Shown here: one piece after another, positions 41,313-49,120 of the stretch
Layout of the letters: the number at the start of each line of letters is the position of its first letter
Position numbering within the stretch: the stretch's first letter is position 1
Source of the DNA: Promicromonospora iranensis
GTDB taxonomy: Bacteria; Actinomycetota; Actinomycetes; Actinomycetales; Cellulomonadaceae
DNA: 64,000 bases
Reading direction: 5' to 3'
Assembly (NCBI RefSeq): GCF_028994805.1
Contig: NZ_JAJQQP010000014.1
Coordinates: forward strand, 1-64,000
The notes under the pieces: generated by a model
Told to the model about the DNA's origin: nothing
The model's input: the letters and a program-made list of their open reading frames with translations, nothing else
The model's database searches: none
Position numbers and translations under genes: made by a program

Positions 41313-42557
41313 TCAGTGCTTCTGATCGCCCTCTGAAGGATCGCGGTCCTCGGCGACGCCGACGTCCGTGACCGCGGCTTCGGCCACCACGCCGGGCGTA
41401 CGGCGCAGCCGGAGCGGGATCGGTGGCGCGTCGGCGGCACGCCACCGGATCGGGAGCGCGTCCTCGTCCCCGAGCTCCGGGAACTTGTCGTGCCCGTTGA
41501 GGTAGAGGATCACGGTGTTCAGCACGGCCGCGAGCGGCACCGCGAACAGGGCGCCGACGATGCCGGCGGCGTACGACCCGGCGGCCACGGCGAGGATCAC
41601 GGCGACGGGGTGCAGCGAGACGGCCTGACCCATGAGGAACGGCTGCAGCGCGTGCGACTCGATCTGCTGCACCAGCAGCACCACACCGAGCATGATGAGG
41701 GCGGCCACCCAGCCGTTCGACACGAGCACCACGACGACGGCGATGGCTCCCGTGACGATGGCACCGACCACCGGCACGAACGAACCGACGAACACGAGGA
41801 TGCTGATCGGCAGGGCGAGCGACGGCACGAAGAACACGGCGCCGATCCCGATACCGACCGCGTCCACGGCGGCGACGAGGATCTGGGTGCGGGTGTAGGC
41901 GGCGAGCGTGACGGCGCCGCGGCGACCGGCCTGGTTGACCCGCTCCCGGGAGGACCGCGGCAGCAGGCCGACGATCCACGTCCAGATGCCTCGCGGGTCG
42001 TGCAGGAAGAAGAACGTGCAGAACAGCGCGATCAGCGCGCCGACCAGCACGCTGCCCGCGGTGGCGGCGGCACCCAGGGCGCCGCTCACGATCGCGGCCT
42101 GCTGCGCCTCGAGCTGGTCGAGGATGTCCTGGCTGTAGCTCTGCAGCTGCTCCTCGAGCCCGAACTGCGACGAGAGCTGCGTCCAGAGCTCGTTGAAGCC
42201 GCTGATGGCCTGCGCCGTCAGGTCGGCGAACCCGTTCGCGATCGACTGGCCGGCCAGGGTGATCAGGCCGGCGACCACCACGATCAGGCCGACCAGGGAG
42301 AGCCCGGCGGACAACCCGCGCGGCAGGCGCAGCCGCTCGTTCAGCAGGCGGCGCACCGGCGTCAGCATGATGGTGAGCAGCAGCGCGACCGCCACCGGGA
42401 TCACGATCGACTTCAGGAGCGTGAGGAGCCAGAGCGCGGCGGCGACGAACGCGCCGATGAGGAGCATCCGCCACGACCAGGAGGCAGCGGCCCGGATCGT
42501 TGGCGGGACCGCACCTGACTCGTCGGTCGGCGGCGCGGTGGTCTGGCTGGACGTCAC
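41313..42557 (-). CDS. AI-2E family transporter (PerM/YhhT-like)
   Basis: A 414-residue membrane protein of the AI-2E transporter family with about eight hydrophobic segments, from WRMLLIGAFVAAALWLLTLL near residue 29 to a C-terminal cluster (AVILAVAAGSYAAGIVGALFAVPLAAVLN). Substrates vary across the family (ions, small molecules). GTG 42557 has GAGGAG 6 bases upstream. An alternative leaderless GTG at 42581, in frame and 7 bases after TAGGGT, would add eight residues; the same -10 box would otherwise give a leader of about 24 bases. Confidence 0.9.
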   Translation of the reverse strand: MTSSQTTAPPTDESGAVPPTIRAAASWSWRMLLIGAFVAAALWLLTLLKSIVIPVAVALLLTIMLTPVRRLLNERLRLPRGLSAGLSLVGLIVVVAGLITLAGQSIANGFADLTAQAISGFNELWTQLSSQFGLEEQLQSYSQDILDQLEAQQAAIVSGALGAAATAGSVLVGALIALFCTFFFLHDPRGIWTWIVGLLPRSSRERVNQAGRRGAVTLAAYTRTQILVAAVDAVGIGIGAVFFVPSLALPISILVFVGSFVPVVGAIVTGAIAVVVVLVSNGWVAALIMLGVVLLVQQIESHALQPFLMGQAVSLHPVAVILAVAAGSYAAGIVGALFAVPLAAVLNTVILYLNGHDKFPELGDEDALPIRWRAADAPPIPLRLRRTPGVVAEAAVTDVGVAEDRDPSEGDQKH

Positions 42558-42588
42558 GCTTGTCTCCTCGGTCTGCGACACGGATACG

Positions 42589-42594
42589 ACCCTA
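42589..42594 (-). promoter_or_regulatory. -10 box (TAGGGT) of the AI-2E transporter gene
   Basis: TAGGGT on the minus strand lies 7 bases before an in-frame GTG at 42581 and so starts transcription on or near it. Confidence 0.5.
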
Positions 42595-42722
42595 GGGGAG
42601 CACACCGGCACGCCGCTGGCCTGCTCACGCGCCGCACCAAAAGTGCACCGCCCGCTCACGGGTCCGACATGTCTCGAACGCGGCGCGGGTGCCGCTCTCG
42701 CGAGCCGTCCCGGCAGCCGAGG

Positions 42723-43322
42723 TCAGGCCTCCAGCTTCCGCTTCTGCGGGTACACCGTCTCGCCGCGCTCCAGCATCTCGACGAACTTGGTGACGTTGCG
42801 GGCGCGGGTCTCCGCCTTCTTGCCGCTGGTGACCCGGAACAGGATCGCGAACCGGTTCTGGGCGGTGAGGATCTCGAACATCGCCGCGGCACGCGGGCTC
42901 GCCGCGAGCGCCTCTGCGAGGTCGGGCGGCACCTCGAAGTTGCTGTTGACCTCGTAGGCGGCTTCCCAGCGCCCGTCGGCTCTCGCCTTGTCGATCTCCT
43001 CCTGACCCCGGGGACGTATCCGCCCCTCGGCGATCAGGCGCTCCACGATGCGGACGTTCCGCGCGGACCACCGGCTGCGCGGCCGGCGGGGGCAGTACCG
43101 CTGCAGGGTGGTCGTGTCGTCGCGACTGCGCGCCTGGGCGTCGATCCAGCCGCTGCACAGCGCCTCGTCGAGCGCCTGGTCGCGGGTCAGCGTGGTCGGA
43201 GAGTCCTTGCCCTTCCTCGCGAGGATCAGCCAGACGCCGTTCGCCGTCGACTCGTTCTCGTCGAGCCAGGCCCGCCACGCCGCGACGTCCGGGATCAGGA
43301 GCTCGGGATCGGTCTCAGCCAT
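42723..43322 (-). CDS. YdeI/OmpD-associated family protein
   Basis: A 199-residue protein of the YdeI/OmpD-associated family: WLILARKGKDSPTTLTRDQALDEALCSGWIDAQ in the first third, RWSARNVRIVERLIAEGRIRPRGQEEI in the middle and a C-terminal FRVTSGKKAETRARNVTKFVEMLERGE. Function is poorly defined. ATG 43322 has no ribosome binding site, but TAGCGT ends 7 bases upstream and overlaps the stop codon of the metallophosphoesterase, so an internal promoter drives a leaderless transcript. Confidence 0.87.
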   Translation of the reverse strand: MAETDPELLIPDVAAWRAWLDENESTANGVWLILARKGKDSPTTLTRDQALDEALCSGWIDAQARSRDDTTTLQRYCPRRPRSRWSARNVRIVERLIAEGRIRPRGQEEIDKARADGRWEAAYEVNSNFEVPPDLAEALAASPRAAAMFEILTAQNRFAILFRVTSGKKAETRARNVTKFVEMLERGETVYPQKRKLEA

Positions 43323-43329
43323 GGGGAGG

Positions 43330-43335
43330 ACGCTA
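43330..43335 (-). promoter_or_regulatory. -10 box (TAGCGT) inside the end of the upstream gene
   Basis: TAGCGT on the minus strand precedes the YdeI ATG by 7 bases. Its first three bases are the TAG stop codon of the metallophosphoesterase gene. Confidence 0.6.
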
Positions 43336-44112
43336 CGCCGAACCACTGACATGCCGCCCGTCCCTCGGCCCGAACGCCCGCAGCGCGTCGGCGTCGCTGT
43401 TGGCCGAGGTCACGTACTCCCGCGCCCACTCCCCCGCGCCGGGATAGGTGCTCGCCGTCGCGATCGAGGCGACCGCCACCTCGACGTCGACGGGCGTGTG
43501 CCGCAGCTCGACCTGCCCGTCCCGCAGGAGCACCCACGAACCGCCCGCGCGACCGTAGGGCATGCCGATGCTGCCGGGGTTGACGCACAGGCGCCGGTCG
43601 ACGAGGCGCACGAACGGCATGTGGGTGTGGCCCATCACGACCGTCCCCACGTCGGCGTCGAGCCCACCGAGCACCTCGGCCCAGCGCTCCAGGGAGGAGT
43701 GGACGAGCACCACCTCCTCGTCGTCCCGCGGCGTGGCGTGACAGAACACGACACGGCCGAACCCGCGCACCGTCAGCTCGGCCGGGTGCGGCAGGCCGGC
43801 GAGCAGCGCGACGTCGTCGGCGCGCAGCTGGGACGCCGCCCACGGGGCCACCGGATCGGGGATGTCGGTGCCGCCGCCGCGCGCGAGCGCGACCAGCTCG
43901 CGGTCCGCGTTGCCGCGCACCAGCAGTGCCCGCTCGCCCAGGGACCGCAGGCGGTCCAGCACGGCGACGGGCTGTGGCCCGGCGGCGTGGTCGCCGGTCA
44001 CGACGACACGGTCGGCGGCCACCACATCGGGCTCCGCGAGCACCGCCTCCAGCACGGGAAGCACCCCGTGGACGTCCGACAGGACCGCTACGGAACCGAC
44101 CTCGCTGCTCAT
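43333..44112 (-). CDS. Calcineurin-like metallophosphoesterase (YfcE type)
   Basis: A 259-residue phosphoesterase with the metal motifs VLSDVHG (near residue 9), VTGDHAAG (near 38), [10 protein letters not shown] (near 64), [11 protein letters not shown] and MGHTHMPF. The second metal motif has GDH where GDI/GDL is usual, which keeps the Asp. Probably a cytoplasmic phosphodiesterase; substrate unknown. ATG 44112 follows AAGGTCGAGGC. Confidence 0.9.
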   Translation of the reverse strand: MSSEVGSVAVLSDVHGVLPVLEAVLAEPDVVAADRVVVTGDHAAGPQPVAVLDRLRSLGERALLVRGNADRELVALARGGGTDIPDPVAPWAASQLRADDVALLAGLPHPAELTVRGFGRVVFCHATPRDDEEVVLVHSSLERWAEVLGGLDADVGTVVMGHTHMPFVRLVDRRLCVNPGSIGMPYGRAGGSWVLLRDGQVELRHTPVDVEVAVASIATASTYPGAGEWAREYVTSANSDADALRAFGPRDGRHVSGSA

Positions 44113-44258
44113 GCCTCGACCTTGGCGTGAACCGGCTCGCGCCGCCACCAGGGTCTGCCGCTGGCAGAACGGCAGCGCCGGAACACCTCCACGTCGGTCC
44201 GTGTTGGGATAGGCAAACGTGCTACCGCACGAAGCAGACCCTTAAGGATGTGCGCCTG

Positions 44259-44945
44259 ATGACGTTCTTGAACTCCCTCTTCGGCCCTGGTTCCGGCTCC
44301 ACGAAGACCACGATGGTCGCGCCCGAGGACGCCCTGCCCGGCCGCTCCGCGCCGCTGCTCCAGAACCCACGCCCGCACACGGTCCTCGGCTCGTCGATCA
44401 CCGGTCCGTGGGAGCCCGGCACACGGGTGCTGTACCTGGCGATGGGCTGTTTCTGGGGCGCCGAGGAGATCTACTGGCAGGTCCCCGGTGTGGTGAGCAC
44501 CGCCGTCGGCTACATGGGTGGGACCACGCCGAACCCGACGTACGAGGAGGTCTGCAGCGCCCGGACCGGCCACACGGAGACGGCGCTGGTCGGGTACGAC
44601 CCCACCAAGGTGACCGAGGCCGAGCTGCTCAAGATCTTCTGGGAGCGGCACGACCCGACGCAGGGCTTCCGCCAGGGCAACGACGTCGGCACGCAGTACC
44701 GCTCGGCGATCTACTGGACGTCGCCGGAGCAGGCAGCGGCCGCCAAGGAGACCGCGCAGCGCTACGCCGAGGTGCTCAGCGCCAAGGGGTACGACGCGAT
44801 CACCACGGAGATCGCCCCGGCCGCCGAGGCCGGACCGTTCTACTACGCCGAGGACTACCACCAGCAGTACCTGTCCGACGCCAAGAACCCGAACGGCTAC
44901 CGCTGCCACGCGACGACCGGCGTCCCGTTCCCCGACGCCGCCTGA
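44259..44945 (+). CDS. msrA: Peptide-methionine (S)-S-oxide reductase MsrA
   Basis: A 228-residue MsrA repairing oxidised methionine. The catalytic Cys64 lies in [10 protein letters not shown], with [30 protein letters not shown] and [12 protein letters not shown] following. The C-terminal GYRCHATTG supplies one candidate resolving Cys. About 45 residues precede the conserved core, as in long actinobacterial and yeast-like MsrA forms. ATG 44259 is 10 bases from AAGGA; GTG 44250 is too close to it. Confidence 0.95.
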   Translation: MTFLNSLFGPGSGSTKTTMVAPEDALPGRSAPLLQNPRPHTVLGSSITGPWEPGTRVLYLAMGCFWGAEEIYWQVPGVVSTAVGYMGGTTPNPTYEEVCSARTGHTETALVGYDPTKVTEAELLKIFWERHDPTQGFRQGNDVGTQYRSAIYWTSPEQAAAAKETAQRYAEVLSAKGYDAITTEIAPAAEAGPFYYAEDYHQQYLSDAKNPNGYRCHATTGVPFPDAA

Positions 44946-44966
44946 CGGCCGGCTCCCCGCAGGAGG

Positions 44967-45689
44967 TCAGGCCTCCTGCGGGGGTGAGCTGCCCGTCGAC
45001 CCGGTGGCGACGTAGACCGTGTTGCTCGACTCCCCACCCGTGACGGGATTCGCGAACGCGACGACGTGCGCCCACGTCGTGGCGAAGACCTGTCCGAGCG
45101 CGTCCTCGAAGGCGGCATCGGGCGGGTCGTCCGACCACAGCGCGAAGACGCCGCCGTCGGTCAGGTGCCGGGACAGCTGACGGACACCCTGGACCGTGTA
45201 AAAGGCCGCGTGGCTCGGGTGCAGCACGTGGCGTGGGGTGTGGTCGATGTCGAGCAGGATCGCGTCGTAGCGGCTCTCAGGCTCGTCTCGGACCAGCCGG
45301 AAGAAGTCGTCGTGGACGAGGCGGCACCGCGGATCACCGGCGAGTCCCCGGGTCTCGGGCAGCAGCTCGCGTCGGTGCCAGCCAAGGACCGGCTCCGCGG
45401 CCTCGACGACCGTCAGATCGGCGACCCGGGCATCGGCCAGTGCCGTGTGCGCGGTGTAGCCGAGGCCCAGGCCGCCGACAAGCACGCGCACAGGGTCCCG
45501 GTCGACGGTGTCCAGCGCCAGCGTCGCGAGCGCCTTCTCCGCGACCGTGAACAGGCTCGACATCAGGTACTCGTCGCCGAGACGAACCTCGTACACCTCG
45601 GCGGCAGCCGCGGGGTCGTACCGACGACGGAGGCTGATCTCGCCCAGCGGCGTGCGCTGCCAGTCGAGCTCCTCGAAGCGAGCCTTCAA
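44967..45689 (-). CDS. Spermidine synthase-like methyltransferase-fold protein
   Basis: A 240-residue SpeE-fold protein: VGGLGLGYTAHTALAD is the nucleotide loop near residue 71, TVVEAAEPVLGWHR the acidic strand, and YDAILLDIDHTPRHVLHPSHAAFY the substrate region. True spermidine synthases have an Asp pair in a GGGDG loop that is absent here, so it may methylate or transfer another group. The TTG start at 45689 is strongly supported by GGAGAGG 7 bases upstream; no ATG/GTG fits better. Confidence 0.8.
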   Translation of the reverse strand: MKARFEELDWQRTPLGEISLRRRYDPAAAAEVYEVRLGDEYLMSSLFTVAEKALATLALDTVDRDPVRVLVGGLGLGYTAHTALADARVADLTVVEAAEPVLGWHRRELLPETRGLAGDPRCRLVHDDFFRLVRDEPESRYDAILLDIDHTPRHVLHPSHAAFYTVQGVRQLSRHLTDGGVFALWSDDPPDAAFEDALGQVFATTWAHVVAFANPVTGGESSNTVYVATGSTGSSPPQEA

Positions 45690-45796
45690 GGCGTTTCCTC
45701 TCCTCCAGCGTCATGAACCACGGTCCGGGTGGGTCGCCCGGCCAACATACCGACTCGGTCAGGTCTCCTGCCCGGCGGACTGTCAGGGGGTCCGAC

Positions 45797-45802
45797 TACT
45801 GT
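45797..45802 (+). promoter_or_regulatory. -10 box (TACTGT) for leaderless pentapeptide-repeat gene
   Basis: TACTGT is followed by 7 bases and the ATG at 45810. Confidence 0.6.
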
Positions 45803-45809
45803 CCGCAGC

Positions 45810-46412
45810 ATGATTCGAATGCCCCCGACCGAGACCTCCGTGACCGGCGAGGACTGGTACGGCCGTGACCTGTCCGGTGAGGACCACACGGCCACCCTGT
45901 TCGCCGACGTCGATCTGACGGAGGCCACGGGGACCGGCGCGACCTTCGACTCGTGCGTGTTCCGGGGCGTGCGCTTCAACAGCGCCCACCTCACGGAGCT
46001 CGCCTTCACGTCGTGCGTGTTCGACGCGTGCGTGTTCTTCGACGCGAAGCTGGAGCGCTGCAAGCTCGTCGGCTCCCAGTTCGCCGACTGCCGGTTCGAC
46101 CTGCTCAAGGTCACCGGCGGCAACTGGTCCTTCACCGACCTGCACCGCGCGGCGCTGGCCGGCGCGGAGTTCGACGGCGTCCGCTTCCGCGAGGCCGACC
46201 TGGCCGGGATCAAGGCGTCCGGAGCGGTGCTCGTCGGCTGCGACCTGTCCGGGGCGGATCTGGAACAGGCCGACCTGACCAACGCCGACCTGCGCGGCAG
46301 CGACCTGTCGACGCTGGACCCGCTCTCGGCGAGGCTGACCGGCGCGGTGGTCGGCGAGGCGCAGGCGATCATGCTCGCCGAGACGCTCGGCCTGGTGGTC
46401 CGGCCGGACTGA
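45810..46412 (+). CDS. Pentapeptide-repeat protein
   Basis: A 200-residue right-handed quadrilateral beta-helix protein built from A(D/N)LXX-like pentapeptides, clearest at GCDLSGADLEQADLTNADLRGSDLSTLD (residues about 147-175), with Phe/Cys-rich repeats before (FDSCVFRGVRFNSAHL, SCVFDACVFFDA). Some relatives (MfpA, Qnr) mimic DNA and protect gyrase, but that cannot be assumed. The 33-residue N-terminus is not repetitive. Leaderless start. Confidence 0.88.
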   Translation: MIRMPPTETSVTGEDWYGRDLSGEDHTATLFADVDLTEATGTGATFDSCVFRGVRFNSAHLTELAFTSCVFDACVFFDAKLERCKLVGSQFADCRFDLLKVTGGNWSFTDLHRAALAGAEFDGVRFREADLAGIKASGAVLVGCDLSGADLEQADLTNADLRGSDLSTLDPLSARLTGAVVGEAQAIMLAETLGLVVRPD

Positions 46413-46433
46413 GGGCCGGCGGCGCTGCCGCTC

Positions 46434-46460
46434 CGGCTGGTGATACCTCGGCTGGTGATA
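46434..46460 (+). repeat. 12-base direct repeat upstream of the beta-mannosidase gene
   Basis: CGGCTGGTGATA occurs at 46434-46445 and 46449-46460, a 15-base period. It lies about 30 bases upstream of the candidate -10 box, where an activator could bind. Confidence 0.6.
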
Positions 46461-46489
46461 TCGGTTCGATCGGACCCGGCGCACGGCCC

Positions 46490-46495
46490 TATGCT
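46490..46495 (+). promoter_or_regulatory. -10 box (TATGCT) of the beta-mannosidase gene
   Basis: TATGCT fits TANNNT and gives a leader of about 43 bases carrying the GAGGA ribosome binding site. Confidence 0.45.
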
Positions 46496-46546
46496 CGGGT
46501 CCGCTCGCACACGTACTGGGCTCACGCCCTCGAGGGACGAGGATCG

Positions 46547-49054
46547 ATGATGATCAGCCGCGAACTGACCGACTGGAACCTGACGGCCACTGGTGGCCCC
46601 GTCCCCGCAGACCTCGCCGGGGTCGAGGTCCCCGCGACCGTCCCGGGCACCAACCACACGGCGCTCCTGGACCGCGGCCTCATCCCTGATCCGTACCTCG
46701 GCACCAACGAGACGTCGCTCGCCTGGATGAAGCGGGCCACCTGGCGGTACGCGACGGTCCTCGACGAGCCCGCCGCGGCCCCCGACGAGCGTGTCGACCT
46801 GCTCTTCGAAGGGGTCGACACGGTCGCCGGCATCTCGCTGGGCGGCACCGGGCTGGGCCGCACGGCCAACATGCACCGGTCCTACCGGTACGACGTCCGG
46901 TCGTTCGTCGGTGCACCGGCCGACCTGGTCGTCGACCTCGACTCCGCGCTCGAGACCGCCGAGGCCGAGGCGAACCGCATCGGGACCCGGCCCATGGCGT
47001 ACGACCAGCCGTTCAACATGGTCCGCAAGATGGCGTGCTCCTTCGGCTGGGACTGGGGCCCCGACCTGCAGACCGCCGGCCTGTGGAAGCCCGTACGGGT
47101 GCAGCGCTGGCGGGTGGCACGCCTCGCACAGGTGGTCCCCCTGGCCACCGTGTCCGACGACGGCACCGGGCTGGTCGATGTCCGCCTGGAGGTCGAGACG
47201 TCCGGCCTGTCCGACGTCGGACAGCTCGTCGTCGACGTCTCGGTCGGTGACCGCGGCGTGGCCACCGAGATATCGGCAGGCTGGTCCGGCGGGTCCATGG
47301 ACGTCCAGGTCGAGGTGCCCGACGCCGACCTCTGGTGGCCGGCCGGACACGGCGCGCAGCCGCTGTACCCGATCGTGGTGACCCTCTACGAGGGCGACGG
47401 TGAGGACCGCTCGAACCCGCTGGACTCGTGGTCCGGCCGGGTGGCGTTCCGCACGGTCGAGGTGAACCGCGACCGTGACGAGCACGGGACGGCGTTCACG
47501 TTCGTCATCAACGGCAAGCCGGTGTTCGTCCGCGGAGCCAACTGGATCCCCGACGACCACCTGCTCACCCGCATCACCCGCGAGCGTCTGGAACAGCGCG
47601 TCGACCAGGCGCTCGGCGCCAACCTCAACCTGCTGCGGGTCTGGGGCGGCGGCATCTACGAGTCCGACGACTTCTACGACGTCTGCGACGAGAAGGGCGT
47701 CATGGTCTGGCAGGACGTCCTGCTGGCCTGCGCCGCCTACCCGGAGGAGGCGCCCCACTGGGCCGAGCTCGAGGCAGAGCTGCGCGAGAACGCCGCCCGC
47801 CTCGCACCGCACCCGTCGCTCGTGCTGTGGAACGGGGGCAACGAGAACATCTGGGGCCACGAGGACTGGGACTGGAAGGAGCCGCTGGGCGACCTCACGT
47901 GGGGCGCCGGCTACTACTACGAGCTCTTCCCGAAGGTCCTGGCCGAGGTGGACCCGACCCGGGCCTACTCGGACGGGTCGCCCTACTCCCCCGGCTTCAC
48001 GCCCGAGGAGACGCACCCCAACGACCCGGACCACGGCACCCACCACCAGTGGGACGTCTGGAACCGGGTCGACTACACGCACTATCGCGACGACGTGCCG
48101 CGGTTCCCGTCCGAGTTCGGCTTCCAGGGCCCGGCGACGTGGGCGACGATGCAGCGTGCCGTCCTTCCTGACAGCGCTGACGTACCGCCGGGGTTCAAGG
48201 AGTCCGAGGTCTTCCTGCTGCACCAGAAGGCGCTGGACGGCAACGGCAAGCTCGACCGCGGCCTGGCCCCGCACCTGGGCGTCCCCGAGGACTTCGCCGA
48301 CTGGCACTGGGCCACGCAGCTCAACCAGGCGCGGGCCCTCCAGTTCGCCCTGGAGCACTACCGGTCGTGGTGGCCCCGTACCGCGGGCGCGATCGTCTGG
48401 CAGCTCAACGACTGCTGGCCGGTGACCTCCTGGGCCGCCGTCGACGGCGACGGCCGACGCAAGCCCCTCTGGTACGCGCTGAAGCACGCGTTCGCGGACC
48501 GGATGGTGACGGTGCAGCCGCGCGGCGCCGACCTCGTGGCGGCGCTCGTGAACGACACCGACGAGCCGTGGACCGGGCAGGTCGAGGCGGTCCGGACGAC
48601 CCTGGGCGGCGAGCTGCTGGCGACGTCGGACACGGCGGCCGGGACGGTGACGGTCAGCCCGCGGTCGGTGGCCCACGTCCCGCTGTCCGGAGACCTGGTA
48701 GCGGTCGGCGACCCGGCGAACGAGGTGCTGGTCGTCACGCTCGGCGAGGCACGCGGGCTGCACCGCTGGGCGGAGAGCAAGGACCTCGCCCTCGACCCGG
48801 CCCCCGTGCGGACCACCGTGATCGAGGAGGACGGCGGCTACCGGGTGGACGTGACGGCGACGTCGCTGGCCCTCGGGGTGACGCTGCTGGCCGACCGCCT
48901 CGACCCGGACGCCCAGGTGGACGACCAGGTCGTCGACCTTCCAGCGGGCACGACGGCGGTGTTCCACGTGACGGGCCGCGGCCTCGACCCGGAGGCGCTG
49001 GTCGCCCGGCCGGTGCTGCGTACGGAGAACGACCTGGTCCGCACGGCGGGCTAG
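46547..49054 (+). CDS. GH2 beta-mannosidase
   Basis: An 835-residue glycoside hydrolase family 2 enzyme of the beta-mannosidase type. The N-terminal sugar-binding domain contains CSFGWDWGPDL, the barrel starts with FVRGANWIPDDHLL and RVWGGGIYE. Acid/base Glu433 is in WNGGNEN and nucleophile Glu523 in PSEFGFQG. No signal peptide, so it acts on imported beta-mannosides. ATG 46547 has GAGGA about 4 bases upstream; the next ATG is adjacent. The alpha-galactosidase follows 66 bases later, a galactomannan-oligosaccharide pair. Confidence 0.93.
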   Translation: MMISRELTDWNLTATGGPVPADLAGVEVPATVPGTNHTALLDRGLIPDPYLGTNETSLAWMKRATWRYATVLDEPAAAPDERVDLLFEGVDTVAGISLGGTGLGRTANMHRSYRYDVRSFVGAPADLVVDLDSALETAEAEANRIGTRPMAYDQPFNMVRKMACSFGWDWGPDLQTAGLWKPVRVQRWRVARLAQVVPLATVSDDGTGLVDVRLEVETSGLSDVGQLVVDVSVGDRGVATEISAGWSGGSMDVQVEVPDADLWWPAGHGAQPLYPIVVTLYEGDGEDRSNPLDSWSGRVAFRTVEVNRDRDEHGTAFTFVINGKPVFVRGANWIPDDHLLTRITRERLEQRVDQALGANLNLLRVWGGGIYESDDFYDVCDEKGVMVWQDVLLACAAYPEEAPHWAELEAELRENAARLAPHPSLVLWNGGNENIWGHEDWDWKEPLGDLTWGAGYYYELFPKVLAEVDPTRAYSDGSPYSPGFTPEETHPNDPDHGTHHQWDVWNRVDYTHYRDDVPRFPSEFGFQGPATWATMQRAVLPDSADVPPGFKESEVFLLHQKALDGNGKLDRGLAPHLGVPEDFADWHWATQLNQARALQFALEHYRSWWPRTAGAIVWQLNDCWPVTSWAAVDGDGRRKPLWYALKHAFADRMVTVQPRGADLVAALVNDTDEPWTGQVEAVRTTLGGELLATSDTAAGTVTVSPRSVAHVPLSGDLVAVGDPANEVLVVTLGEARGLHRWAESKDLALDPAPVRTTVIEEDGGYRVDVTATSLALGVTLLADRLDPDAQVDDQVVDLPAGTTAVFHVTGRGLDPEALVARPVLRTENDLVRTAG

Positions 49055-49120
49055 GGTCGGGCGGATTCGATGTCGGTGGCCGCACGTACGGTGTGGCCGA
49101 GGGGGCGGAAGGACACCACC

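Noticed and set aside
44109-44909. Open frame of about 266 codons antisense to msrA
   Set aside because: Val/Leu/Gly-rich shadow; msrA on the plus strand carries the GCFWGAEE motif.
45686-48967. Open frame of about 1090 codons antisense to the beta-mannosidase gene
   Set aside because: Shadow of the GH2 gene; low-complexity translation without motifs, and the opposite strand has conserved catalytic Glu residues.
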